A DNA stretch of 64,000 nt from Ichthyophis bannanicus (lineage: Eukaryota; Chordata; Amphibia; Gymnophiona; Ichthyophiidae). This document shows, one piece after another, positions 41,196 through 51,893 of this stretch. Every line of letters starts with the position of its first letter. The stretch's first letter is position 1. The position numbers and the translations under genes were made by a program. The notes beneath the pieces were generated by a model, which searched no databases, was not told where the DNA came from, and saw only the letters and a list, made by a program, of their open reading frames with translations. The stretch lies in the NCBI GenBank assembly GCA_033557465.1, contig JAWIIG010000025.1, forward strand, positions 9,602,501-9,666,500, given 5' to 3'.

Positions 41196-43600
41196 TTATG
41201 GTATGACATCAAGAAGGCTGTGTTGGAAAAAAGTGAGAAGTCTCTACAAAAGGTGAAAAAGCAAAAATGGCCAAAATGGATGACTGAAGAAATTCTGAAA
41301 ATTGCTCAGAAACACAGAGAAGCTAAAGCCAGAGCAGAGAGAGGCAATCACAGAACTCAACAGAGATTTCCAACATGCAGCAAGACAAAACAAGACAAGC
41401 AGACATACTACAATGATGCATGCAAGGAAACAGAATCAGAAACTATCAGAGGAACAACAAGATCGACTTTCCTAAAGCTATGAGAGTTATAGAAAAAAAT
41501 TCCAGCCTCAAATTAGAATGCTACAAGATGTTCAAGGATCCATGATGAATGATGCTGAGAAGATCAAGAAAAGGCGGAAAGAATATACAGAGTCATTATA
41601 CCATAAAGATCAAGTGGACCAACAGCCATTTCAAACTGTACCTTATGATCAGGAACCATTGGTGATGAAAGAAGTCGAAGCAGCATTGAAAGCCTTATCA
41701 AAGAACAAAGCACCAGGCATTCTCACTGAAGTATTACTGCAATTGGATGAAGCTGTTACTATTCTTACAAGGCTCTGCTAGGAAATTTGGAAGACAACAT
41801 CATGGCCCACTGACTGGAAAAGATCTGTGTTTATACCAATACTAAAGAAAGGTGATCCAACTGACTGGAAATTATCTCACAGTTGCTCTAATCCCACATG
41901 CCAGCAAGATTCTACTCAAGATTATTCAACAGAGCCTACATTGGTTCGAATGGAACAAGGAACACTAAAATAGTTTAAAATCAGCAAAGGTGTACAGCAA
42001 GGCTGCATACTTTCCCCCTACCTGTTTAATTCATATGCAGAACAAATCATCAGAGAAGCAGGACTCTATGATGACAACAGAGGTGTGAAGATTGGAGGAA
42101 GACTCATCAACAACCTTCACTATGCTAATGATACCACATTACTGACTGAAAGTGAAGACAATCTGAAACATTTGCTTCTCAAGATCAAAGAACATAATCT
42201 TAAAATGGCCCTGCACCTTAACATAAAGAAGACAAAGATCCCAACAACTAGCAAAATCAATAAGTTCATCATTGATGGAGAAGAAATTGAAATAGTTGAC
42301 AACTTTAACCTACTTGGATCAACAATCAATAAAGAAACAACAAGCAGTCAAGAAATCAGATGACGCACTGCTCTCGGCAGAATGACTGTGAAGGACCTAC
42401 ACAAGATTCTCAAGATCAGAGATGTCTCACTCCACACAAAGATTTTACTTGTCCAAGCCATGGTATTTTTAATAACGTCATATGGATGCGAAGGTTGGAC
42501 AGTGAAAAAGATAGACAGACAGGAAATCGATGCCTTTGAATTATGACACTGGTGAAGAAAACTGTGTATACCATAGATTGCCCAAAGAACAAACCAGTCA
42601 GTACTAGAGGAGATCAAACCTAAGCTTTCCTTAGAAGCTCAGATGCCAAGACTTTGACTTTCATACTTTGGACACATCATGCAAAGAGAGATATTCTTGG
42701 AGAAAGACATTATGCTTCAAAAGGTAGAAGGCCCAAATCAATCCAAATACAAAATTTTTTTAAGTGCCTCATTCCTCACATCCTATACTTTTCTCCATGA
42801 GCTCTCAGGTGTGCATTCAAAATGTCTGCAGCATTCTTATTATGCCAACTGAAGTTCCTCCTGTATCAACCTGAATGGTCCAGTCTCCAATAATACTCCC
42901 GACCTATACCAACGTGTTCCACTCAATCTGTGTATTTAAACCTTTAGGGCTAATCATATCCAAAGTAAATATCCAAAACTGTTCTTTCTAATTCAAGTTT
43001 TTGTTCTTGATTGCCTCCTGTCCAATATTGGGGGATATAATGCAAAACTCTTCAAGTCAATTCTGTAAAAGCATGATTATATTCTAAACACTGCTTCACT
43101 ATTAGTGCAGATTTATTTTGAGTATACAAACAGGACTTATGTTCACATAGCTGCAGTTTTATGGGCCATTTGGTACACCCTATATATGTCTTGTATACGA
43201 GCAATTTATTGCATCAACCATAAAGGGTGTTTGGCATGACTTAAAAAAAGAAAAAAGGACTTTAATATTATAAGTGGCCAATTTGTGGCAACTTTAATAA
43301 TAAGTCCAACATTATTAATATGTTCTTTATATATGAGCTATTAGTTGAGCATGCTGAATTGGTGTGAAAGAAGTTTTTTAGCACTAGTCCATTTTGAGAT
43401 ATTTGTGTCAAGGTAGAAGGTCAACGCAAAAGAGGAAGGCCAACAATGAGATGGATCGATACGACAACAGCAATTATGGATGTCACTCTATCAACAATGA
43501 GCCACCTGATTGAAGATCAAACACAGTTTAGGTCAATTATGCGGAGGGTTGCCATGAGTTGGCACCAATTCGATGGCACTTAACAACAACACCACCACCA
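41196..43600 (+). mobile_element. RTE-clade LINE (RTE-1), decayed
   Basis: Plus-strand pieces: VWYDIKKAVLEKSEKSLQK and RWPKW-like WPKWMTEEILK (41200-41300), KNKAPGILTEVLLQ (about 41700), GVQQGCILSP-like near 41990, HYANDTTLLTESEDNLKHLL (about 42118-42180; the catalytic ADD reads AND), NFNLLGSTINKETTSSQEI (to 42360) and a degraded C-terminus. Relative to RTE-2 (61354-62655) about 260 bp are deleted near 41925. A foreign piece interrupts it at about 42735-43415. The end GATGGCACTTAACAACAACA (about 43573) is the RTE 3' terminus. Confidence 0.85.
42735..43415 (-). mobile_element. Fragment of a second Penelope-like element (GIY-YIG region)
   Basis: Minus-strand reading of 43205-42850 gives LVYKTYIGCTKWPIKLQLCEHKS, then NKSALIVKQCLEYNHAF and later GGNQEQKLELERTV, the order of the PLE endonuclease: YIG, arginine block, EH, then the LEQR-like C-terminal segment. 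It differs clearly from the large PLE at 51894. Stops interrupt it. It is inserted between KVEG (to about 42733) and KVEGQRKRG (from about 43412) of RTE-1; the short repeat AAGGTAGAAGG on both sides is a probable target duplication. Confidence 0.7.
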
Positions 43601-43605
43601 ACTTG

Positions 43606-43850
43606 TACAACATTCTAAGCGGGTTCACAATTCGTAAAAACAACATAAAGCAACAGTTACAATAAAATAAAAAGAACTGTCACACTCTCACCATCCCTGC
43701 CACCAGCCATCAACCCAAAATCACCCAAAAGAATTCAAGGCGGATTTCACTGAATTATAACTACAAATGATGGATTACAGTAAACATTTAGCTAGCGCTA
43801 TCTAGTACAGTGGTTCTCGACTAAGAAAGGGATTCATCAATTTTTTATTT
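43606..43850. repeat. Dispersed or duplicated repeat, copy 3 (partial)
   Basis: CAACATTCTAAGCGGGTTCA...GGATTACAGTAAACATTTAG...GTGGTTCTCGACTAAGAAAG matches about 45573-45805 and 40448-40695. Confidence 0.75.
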
Positions 43851-43974
43851 ATATCAATTTTAACATACATATCCAGCAAAAATCTGAATAAAAAGAAATA
43901 GCAGAAAACACAATATATCACTAGTTACAAGTAAAAAGAAAACCAACTTGATTAAATTAGACCACAATACAGAT

Positions 43975-45100
43975 CAAAGTATCAGATAATCAATAGAAAA
44001 TCAATGGAAAAAAGTGAATAGTGGAGTACCCCAGGGATCTGTACTGGGTCCGCTACTTTTTGACATATTCATAAATGACCTGGAAAAGGGAATAACTAGT
44101 GAGGTTATCAAATTTGCAGATGACACAAAACTGTTTAAAGTTGTTAAAACCCAAGAGGATTGTGGAAAACTGCAGGAGGATCTGGATAAATTGGAAGACT
44201 GGGCATCCAAATGGCAGATGAAATTTAATGTGGACAAATGCAAAGTTATGCACCTAGGAAAGAACAACCCACACTATTGTTACACGATGCAAGGCTCCAC
44301 ATTAGAAACCACCACCCAGGAAAAGGATTTAGGAGTCATCGTGGATAACATGTTAAAACCCTCCGCCCAGTGTGCAGCGGCGGCCAAGAAAGCAAATAGA
44401 ATGCTAGGTATCATAAGGAAAAGGATGGAGAATAAAACAAAGGATATTATAATGCCTCTGTATCGCTCCATGGTACGACCGCACCTTGAATATTGTGTGC
44501 AATTCTGGTCACCGTATCTTAAAAAGGACATAGCGTTATTAGAAAAAGTACAGAGAAGAGCCACCAAATTGGTGAAGGGGATGGAAGGCTACTCCTATGA
44601 AGAGAGGCTAAAAAGGTTAGGGCTCTTTAGCCTGGAAAAGAGACGGCTGAGGGGAGATATGATAGAGGTCTATAAATTAATGAATGGAGTGGAACGGATA
44701 AACGTGGATCAATTGTTTATGCTATCAGAATATAGAAAGACTAGGGGACATGTAATGAAGCTACAGGGTAAACTATTTAAGACAAATAAGAGAAAATATT
44801 TTTTCACTCAACGTGTAATCAAACTCTGGAATCTGTTACCGGAGGATGTAGTAAGGGCTGTTAGTATAGCTGGGTTTAAAAAAGGTTTGGACAAGTTCCT
44901 GGAGGAAAGGTCCATAAACCACTATTAAAAAGGGACCCAGGATATCAATGCTTGACCCCAGTACAAGCATTGTGGAACCTGTATCTTTTGGGGATATTGC
45001 TAGGTACGTATGACCTAGATTGGCCACTGTTGGAAACAGGATACTGGGCTTGATGGACCTCGGTCTGACCCAGTTTGGCATGTCTTATGTTCTTAATAGA
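43975..45100 (+). mobile_element. CR1 LINE, 5'-truncated with intact C-terminal frame (CR1-W)
   Basis: Open for 304 codons (44014-44928) from inside RT to a natural stop: [36 protein letters not shown] (catalytic ADD intact), [68 protein letters not shown]. The 3' UTR ends CTGACCCAGTTTGGCATGTC...TTATGTTCTTAAT near 45096. The lack of stops makes it the youngest-looking CR1 here. It would be part of a nuclear RT/endonuclease protein, but the N-terminal half is missing. Confidence 0.9.
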
Positions 45101-45321
45101 ACGTGGAAAAACTATAATATGAGGAGCAGGATAACATTACATGGCAGCCGGTACAGGAAGTCATTCCTCCACCACACTTTCCCTTTCCTGCAACAACTGA
45201 ACAAGTTGCTGGGGTTCAAAAAAAGAGAAATTGCTTATATTGATACAAAATAGCACCCAGAGCCGGAAGCACTCTGCTGCAAGGCCAGAAAGCTCCTCCG
45301 CCTTTTCTGGGTATCTCTCAC

Positions 45322-46108
45322 CAGATCTGTGCAGCTTGCTTTGGTTTGTGTGGGTGGGGAGTGAACAGAAGAGCTTTTCAGCTGTGACATGGTCTTAGAT
45401 TTTGAAGGGAGTGGTAGGCAAAAAGTTTGATGGCCCCGCCAGACTTGGAAATATAGCAGACTTCGTCAAAAATTAAACACAAATACTTAAAAACATCCCC
45501 AAAAAACCTCCTCATCTAGACATTATTCAGTTACTCTATTTATTTAAGAGCCTTTATGGACCGCTAAATTGTGAAACATTCTAAGCGGGTTCTCAATTCG
45601 TAAAACATCATAAAGCAACAGTCACAATAAAATAATAAACAAAATACAAAATAACTGTCACACTCTCACCGTCCCTGCCACTAGCTATCAACCCAAAATC
45701 ACCCAAAATAATTCAAGGCGGATTACACTGAATTATAATTAAAAATAATGGATTACAGTAAACATTTAGCTGGAGCTATCTACTACAGTGATTCTTAACT
45801 AAGAAAGGGATTAAGTGATTTAGTAGCTCTTTATTATGTCAAACCAAGAACCTTCAACCACAGATTGATTCTGATTCTAGCAGTTAGATGCTGAGTGTAA
45901 TTGACTGAGGAAGGAGTGGGTGGAGAGGAGCAGGGCTGAAAGGTCTCATTCTAAGTCCTAACCCAAGCTTGACATCATACATAAATAGCTGCACAAATGG
46001 TTTATAGCCCTGACTTGGCTTAAACAAGTAATGCAGACAAAAGCCAGAACACATTATCTTATCTTTTCCAATCCTTATAGCAGTTCTCCTTACTTTACTA
46101 CATCCTCC
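45322..46108. repeat. Dispersed or duplicated repeat, copy 2 (DIRS-free)
   Basis: Uninterrupted version of copy 1: AGATCTGTGCAGCTTGCTTT...GGGGAGTGAACAGAAGAGCT runs straight through the position where copy 1 carries DIRS-A2. It ends TTTACTACATCC at 46108. Confidence 0.85.
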
Positions 46109-46254
46109 CTTTCCCCAGTGGGCAAAAAGATACAGCAAAATTAGAAAAGGTACAGAGAAGGGGGTGCTAGAGAATCTCAGCTCAGATAGCTGTGTAGGAA
46201 TGTTGCTCCCAGGAAACTTTATTAATAGACAATTTTTTCCTATCTTTGTCCCCC

Positions 46255-46348
46255 TCCCTTCACTATTCGTGTATTGCAACATCTTAGGGAAATGACCGTC
46301 TCTAAATCTACAAAGATCGACTTCTCCAGGAAATCGGCCTGTAAAAAG
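46255..46348. repeat. Direct repeat flanking DIRS-C, left copy
   Basis: CACTATTCGTG..TTGCAACATCTTAGGGAAATG...GGAAATCGGCCTGTAAAAAGATCT recurs at about 50715-50804, about 4.45 kb away, with few differences. The right copy lies directly upstream of L1 ORF1-like sequence, so it may be L1 5' UTR. Confidence 0.75.
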
Positions 46349-46681
46349 ATCTAGGGAGAAGTGCCTCTTTCGGAGGAGCCTCACACTGGAGGATCTTGAG
46401 GTCCCCCGTCTGAGGGTCCTCCAACTCGGTGTCGAAAGCAAAGGCCTGAGCCATGTCCTGCATGAAGTCTAGCAAAGCCATGTCCCCTGGTGGGGACCAG
46501 TGGCGCCGAGACTCCAGAAGAGACGGGTCTGAGGGCACAGCCCGGTGGTGGCAAGTGTCTGGGGACTCATCATCCTTGATCTCCCAATCAGACTTGTAGT
46601 CAGTGGAGGTATCAAGAGTGGCCCGATGCTCCGGGGTTAAGCCCAGAGCCTGGCGGCCCTGCGGTCTAAACCGCGGGCACT
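46349..46681 (-). pseudogene. DIRS-C gag-like fragment, inner block
   Basis: Minus strand encodes PPGDMALLDFMQDMAQAFAFDTELEDPQTGDLKILQCEAPPKEAL, matching the acidic DFVRDMAKALAF...EELDALQYDSPARE segment of the A1 gag (residues about 310-355). Confidence 0.75.
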
Positions 46682-49237
46682 AAGCAGATATAGATATTGC
46701 CAAGATAGCCACAAAGGGGGAAGTGATCATATTGGGTGACTTTAATCTACCCAATGTGGACTGGATTACTCCTGCAAATCTGGAAAGCAAAAAAATTGTG
46801 GATGCTTTCCAAGATGCGTTACTTAGACAAATGGTGATGGAACCAACCAGAGAAAGCTCAATACTGGATTTGGTGCTCACCAACAGTGATAGCGTGTCAA
46901 ATGTCTGGGTCGGTGCCCCTGTGAGCAGCAGCAAGCATCACATGGTGTGGTTTGAGATAAAAGCCAGGGTGCAGTCCAATCATAGCAAGCTCAAAGTCCT
47001 AAACTTCAAAAACACTGACTTCAGTAAAATGAACAAGTACCTGAAGGAGGAGTTGGCAGGGTGGGAGAGGATAAGGGAAGTGGAATTGCAATGGGCTAAA
47101 CTAAAGGTGGCAATAAAAGGGCAACAGATAAATATGTAAGGAAAGTAAATAAAAACAAGAGGAGAAGGAAACCTATTTGGTTTTCCAAAGAAGTGGCTGC
47201 TCAAATAAAGGCAAAAAACACAGCTTTCGCAAAATTCAAAAGCTTGCAAACAGAGGAACACAGAAAGGAATACAGGATCAAACTAAAAGAGACAAAAAGA
47301 GAAATAAGGATAGCAAAATTAAAGGCAGAGGAAAAGATGGCTAAAGATGTGAAGTGTGGCGACAAAACTTTCTTCAGGTATATTCGGGAAAGGAAGAAGA
47401 TCAGAGGTGGAATTGCAGGACTCAGAAGTGCTGGGAATGGACTCGTGGAAAGTGACATTGAAAAAGCGAAATTGCTAAACAAATACTTCTGCTCTGTTTT
47501 TACTAAATAAAATCCTGGAGAAGGACCACCTGTGACTCCCAAATATAAAAATGGGAATGAAGTAGATACCACACCATTCACAGAAGATGAAGTGTTAGAA
47601 CAACTTGCAAAACTGAAAGTGGACAAGGCTATGGGACAGGATGAGATACATCCCAGAATACTGAAAGAGCTCAGAGGTCCTTGCAGGGTCGTTAAAGGAT
47701 GTTTTCAACAGATCCTTGGAAACAGGAGAAGTTCCTCAGGACTGGAGAATGGCTGATGTGGTACCCTTTTCACAAAAGTGGTGACAGGGAAGAAGTGAAA
47801 AACTACAGGCCCGTGTGCCTTACCTCGGTGGCGGGAAAGGTAATGGAGGCGTTCCTGAAAGTGCGAATAGTGGACTTTCTCAAAACCAACAGGTTGCATT
47901 ATCTGAGGCAATATGGTTTTACTAAAGGACGATCTTGCCAAACAAATCTGAATGAGTTCTTTGACTGGGTGACCAGAGAACTAGATCAGGGGCATGCGAT
48001 GGATGTCATCACCTTGATTTCAGCAAAGCCTTTGATACTGTTCCTCATAGGAGGTTTATCAATAAACGCAGTAGTTTGGGGATGGGTCCCAAAGTGGTAA
48101 ACTGGATCAGAAATTGGATGACTGACAGACGACAGAAGGTGATAGTAAATGGAGCTCACTCGGATGAAAGGAGGGTGATTAGCGAGGTGCCCAGGGTTCG
48201 GTCTTGGGCCCGGCCCTGTTCAATGTATTTGTGAGTGATATTGCTGAAGGACTGAATGGAAAAGTCTGTCTTTTTGCAAATGACACAAAAATTTGCAACA
48301 GAGTGGACTCCCCTGAGCGAATGGATAACATGAGGAAAGATCTACAAAAGCTGGAAGAATGGTCTAATGCTTGGCAGTTAATACTTAATGCGAAGAAGTG
48401 CAGTGTCATGCACTTGGGAAGCAGAAATCCAAGGGAAATGTACGCGATAGGGGGCGAGAGGTTGGTGTGCACGGACCAGGAGAAGGACCTTGGTGTGATT
48501 ATTTCTGAGGATCTCAAGGTGGCAAAACAGTGTGACAAGGTGGTGGCAAAAGCCAGGAGGATGTTGGGTTGCATACAAAGAGAAATTACCAGCAGAAAGG
48601 AAGAGGGACTAATGCCACTGTATAAGTCACTGGTGAGGAGACCATATCTTGCAAAGGATGTATGTTCAGAGGAAGGCGACCAAAATGATTTGGAGCCTGC
48701 GTCAGAAGCCTTATGAGAAGAGACTTGAAGACCTAAATATGTACACTCTGGAGGAGAGGAGGAATAGGGGAGATATGATTCAGACCTTTAAATACTTAAA
48801 GAGAAATAATGAACAAACAAACCTCTTCCAAAGACGGGGAAGATGTAAAACTAGAGGGCATAACATGAAGCTGCAAGGTGGTAAATTGAAAGGCAATGTC
48901 AGGAAATACTTTTTCACTGAAAGGGTGGTGGATGCTTGGAATGCCCTCCCGATGGAAGTGGTGGGGGCAAATTCAGTGACAGAATTCAAAATGGCATGGG
49001 ATAGACACAGTGGATCCCTTTACAGCAACAGGATAAAATCAAAATAATCTTAACTATCTAATTTCGCAACAAATAGGGGTGTCCTACACGGAGCGGTGGG
49101 TTCACCCCTAAACAAAGACATGGGAAGCAGTTGCCTGCACAGAGTGGAAGGTGCACCTACTCTTGCCATCTTACTGGGTAGACTAGATGGACCATACTGG
49201 TCTTTAACTGCCGTCATTTACTATGTTACTATGTAAG
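46682..49237 (+). mobile_element. CR1 LINE with endonuclease C-terminus and RT (CR1-Z)
   Basis: The longest CR1 here. 46690-47139: APE-type endonuclease C-terminus (IILGDFNLPNVDWI, SILDLVLTNSD, SSKHHMVWFEI). 47193-47510: linker (EKAKLLNKYFCSVFTK). 47532-48100: RT with KVDKAMGQDEIHPRILKEL, NYRPVCLTSVAGKVME, FTKGRSCQTNL. 48204-49047: CLFANDTKICNR, where the catalytic ADD reads AND, then DLGVIISEDLKVAKQ and FFTERVVDAWNALPMEVV. The tail ends TACTATGTTACTATGTAA near 49237. At least four frameshifts plus the Asp-to-Asn change make it dead. It is inserted in the DIRS-C gag. Confidence 0.9.
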
Positions 49238-50022
49238 ACCTCAGCCCTGAGGACCGGGACCGATGCTGAGGGATCTCTCGAGGCCGATGGCTCTCGAGGA
49301 TCAGCTCGACCTCCAGGGAGTTCATCGAGGGCCTGGTGGTTGGGAGTGCTAACCCGGAGGAACCGGGCATCAGAGCCCACTGCTGGGCCATAAAGGAAGA
49401 CAAACTGCGCTCTAAGGCTGCCATTCTGGTCTCGAGGCCAGATGGCTCCTCAGCCTTTGGTGTGGACACAGAGGATCTTGGGTCCAGAACTGGCTCTGTT
49501 AAGGGAGAGTCTTCGACCAGGATGGTCTCGGGTGTCCAAGGTCAATCCCCTGATGCAGACCGCTCCTTTCGGGACACCTTGGTTGGCCTATCCCGACCAA
49601 CACCCTCGGCCTTGCACCAGGGACTGTGGGTCCGGGGCCTATGTGACTTCCCCACTTTCCCAGACTCATCAGCTGATGAGGTTTTAGAGAGCTTCTGGCT
49701 CTTCTTGTGGTGGTCCTCTGGGGTGCTGCAGCTGAAGGTTCCATGGCCCCAGGTCTCTGAGGCGGCATGGTCTCCCCGAGGTCCCGTAAGGGGCCTTGGA
49801 ACGTGGTGTTGTGGAAGACTCTGGTGCTGAGTCCGTCTTGTGGAAGATGGACTCTCTGCTGCTGATGACTCTTAGGGGCCTTGGAAGCCATCTGCTTACA
49901 GAGACTGCAGACCAGGGGTCATGGTCCGGCCCAAGGCAAAGCAGGCAGCAGTCGTGCAGGTCCATGCCTGACATATTATGGGCGCAGTAGTCGCACAGCT
50001 TAATGCTACTGGTCAAGGCCAT
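49238..50022 (-). pseudogene. DIRS-C gag-like fragment, N-terminal block
   Basis: 49684-50022 encodes KLCDYCAHNMSGMDLHDCCLLCLGPDHDPW, the same CxxC...CxxC...H array as the A1 gag N-terminus. 49221-49469 encodes LETRMAALERSLSSFMAQQWALMPG, matching LTALESRLSAFMDQQRALLAG of A1. Confidence 0.8.
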
Positions 50023-50417
50023 GGTATTGAAGACGGCCCTGCAAGGTCAAACACCTTAGGCCCAGCCAGGAAAAAGGTGTGAACACGTGCCGATCAAGAT
50101 AGTAAAAGAAAAAGGACCCATGATGCGATGCTGAGGCAAGCGAGCCCAGGGGCGGGTAAAGGAGCAGATACGTGACCGGAAAAAGGAGAAATAAAAGAAA
50201 AAAATACTTTTTTCCAGGGGAACAGACACATGTCCAATGGGCTCCATGGAAAACAAGGGACTAAGGCAAGATGGCATCTTTGGGCGGGAAGGGGACCACG
50301 CAAGCGTGGTACATCTCCCAAATGCTTTCTTTGAAAGCTGAGGAGAAGTTACCCCCGGGCTCTGTCGTGCTGAAGTCACCTCTATGTGAGGACTGACTTC
50401 CTGTTCTCTCCCGGAGA

Positions 50418-50714
50418 AATGAGTATTATTTATTTATTTGACAACTTTCTATACCGGTTGTTCAAGCCAGAGCTAAACAAACACTTATGGCTATTTTAAA
50501 ACAGTTTCTATTGAGCTCACTTCTTAAGAGTGTGCAGTAATGTATCCTCATACGGGGACCATAAGAAGAGACAGCTGTATGTCTGGTTGTTTCTAATCAG
50601 TGTTCTGTGGCATTTGGAAGGGAAAGAATGTTTATTTGCTGACAGCATGCTCATGGCCGGTACAAGGGCATTAACTGGCCTAGACCATCATTCTTTCCAC
50701 TCTCACCCCTGTCC
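50418..50714. other. Flank between DIRS-C and the L1, unassigned
   Basis: 50425-50480 looks like a short minus-strand LINE tail (TTTATTTATTTGACAACTTT...ATACCGG). Nothing else is recognised. Confidence 0.4.
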
Positions 50715-51877
50715 CCTATTCGTGGTTTGCAACATCTTAGGGAAATGGCCGTCTGTAAATCTACAAAGATCGACTTCTCCAGGAAATCGGCCTGTAAAAA
50801 GATCTGTGTGTGAACCACCACCTTCACACAAGATGGCGGCAGGGAAAGACTCAGAAGTTGGTTACTTTTCAGTTGCTAATGAATGAGCTCTTGCCACTTG
50901 AGGAAATCCTGCAAGGTAATAAAAAAGCCCTCACAGGGGTGCGGGCTGAGCTGGCCGAGATGAAAGAGCAATGTGGAGGAATGGTCTCATTGGAAATCTC
51001 TGTCAGGGTAATGAGGAATGGGTTGGAGAGCTGCAGCTGCAGACCAAAAAGATTACCACACTTGAATGTGTTCTGAAAGATGAGAATAACAGGGCTTGCT
51101 GCAATTACTTACAGATGTTAGGAATCCCTGAGAGCGTGGAGGGTGCTGATCTGGTGGCCTTTCTGAAGCAGGAGTTGCCAAAGACTTGGACATTAATTTT
51201 TCGTGGCCCTTTGTGACTGAGCAGGCTCACCAATCTCCTGCATCCATAGTCCCTGGTGCAAAGTTTCCACAACCAATTTTATTAAAGATCTTATGATATC
51301 CACAAGTGATGACAATTTCACAGAAGGCAAAATTGAAAATGCCAATAACTTACAAAGGCAAGGCCATTCTTATATTTTCGGACTTAAGCAAAGAGACGGT
51401 TACCAGAAAGAAAGGGCTTTTGGCATTAAGGTTGCAATGAAAAGCGCTCAGTGCATGCTTCAGCCTTCTCTTCCGGGCCAAATGCAGGTTATTTTACGTA
51501 CCAGCACGTGTATCGTTGAGGATCCTCTGGCACCAAAAACATACATTCAGGAGTTGTCAAATGCAAACATGAACACGCAAGCATGCAAGAGCTGAACTTT
51601 ATTTGGTCTGTGGCAGATATCTTTTGAAATTCTGACTGTGTGAGATTTCCTCTGCCTCCGTCCCGGGACACCATCAATGAAAGGGCAACCATGCTTTGAT
51701 GGGGCTTGGATGACTCTATGGTTTATAGATGTACTCCAGAATGCACAAGTTACTCTTATTGGATTACTTTTTATGCAGTCCGTGGTACCTTGAACACATT
51801 ACTTTTGATGTACGCTACCAAACTTTGATGCCTGTAATGTGATGTTGTTATAACACATTGCTTCAGGACACTGGGGG
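50715..51877 (+). mobile_element. L1-clade LINE, 5' segment (ORF1 region)
   Basis: Starts with the 95-bp repeat also seen at 46255, then CAAGATGGCGGC (50829-50840), a YY1-type motif like that in mammalian L1 promoters. ORF1-like sequence follows in shifting frames: MKEQCGGMVSLEIS, ELQLQTKKITTLECVLKDENNRACCNYLQMLGIPESVEGADLVAFL (50970-51190; coiled-coil end and RRM-like start) and GHSYIFGLKQRDGYQKERAFGIKV...QPSLPGQMQVILRT...EDPLAPKTYIQELS (51362-51570; C-terminal domain). It continues after the PLE at 60719. Confidence 0.8.
50831..51594 (+). pseudogene. L1 ORF1-like RNA-binding protein remnant
   Basis: In L1 elements this protein forms trimers through a coiled coil and binds element RNA. Three plus-strand frames are needed (50810-51076, 50971-51216, 51293-51595) to follow it, with a stop near 51217. 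The motif LQMLGIPESVEG corresponds to the conserved N(L/I)R(L/I)xGIPE of the family, with Arg replaced. Confidence 0.75.
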
Positions 51878-51893
51878 CCGGGTCTACTTGTAC

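Larger units (their letters stand above)
46349..50417 (-). mobile_element. Truncated DIRS element (C), split by a CR1
   Basis: Only the 5' part in element orientation survives: the terminal repeat (about 50255-50417, with CAAGATGGCATCTTTGGGCG...TTTCTTTGAAAGCTG...GTGAGGACTGACTTCCTG) and gag-like sequence in two blocks (49237-50022 and 46349-46681), separated by the CR1 at 46682-49237. RT, recombinase and the other terminal repeat are absent. It is related to, but diverged from, family A. Confidence 0.8.
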
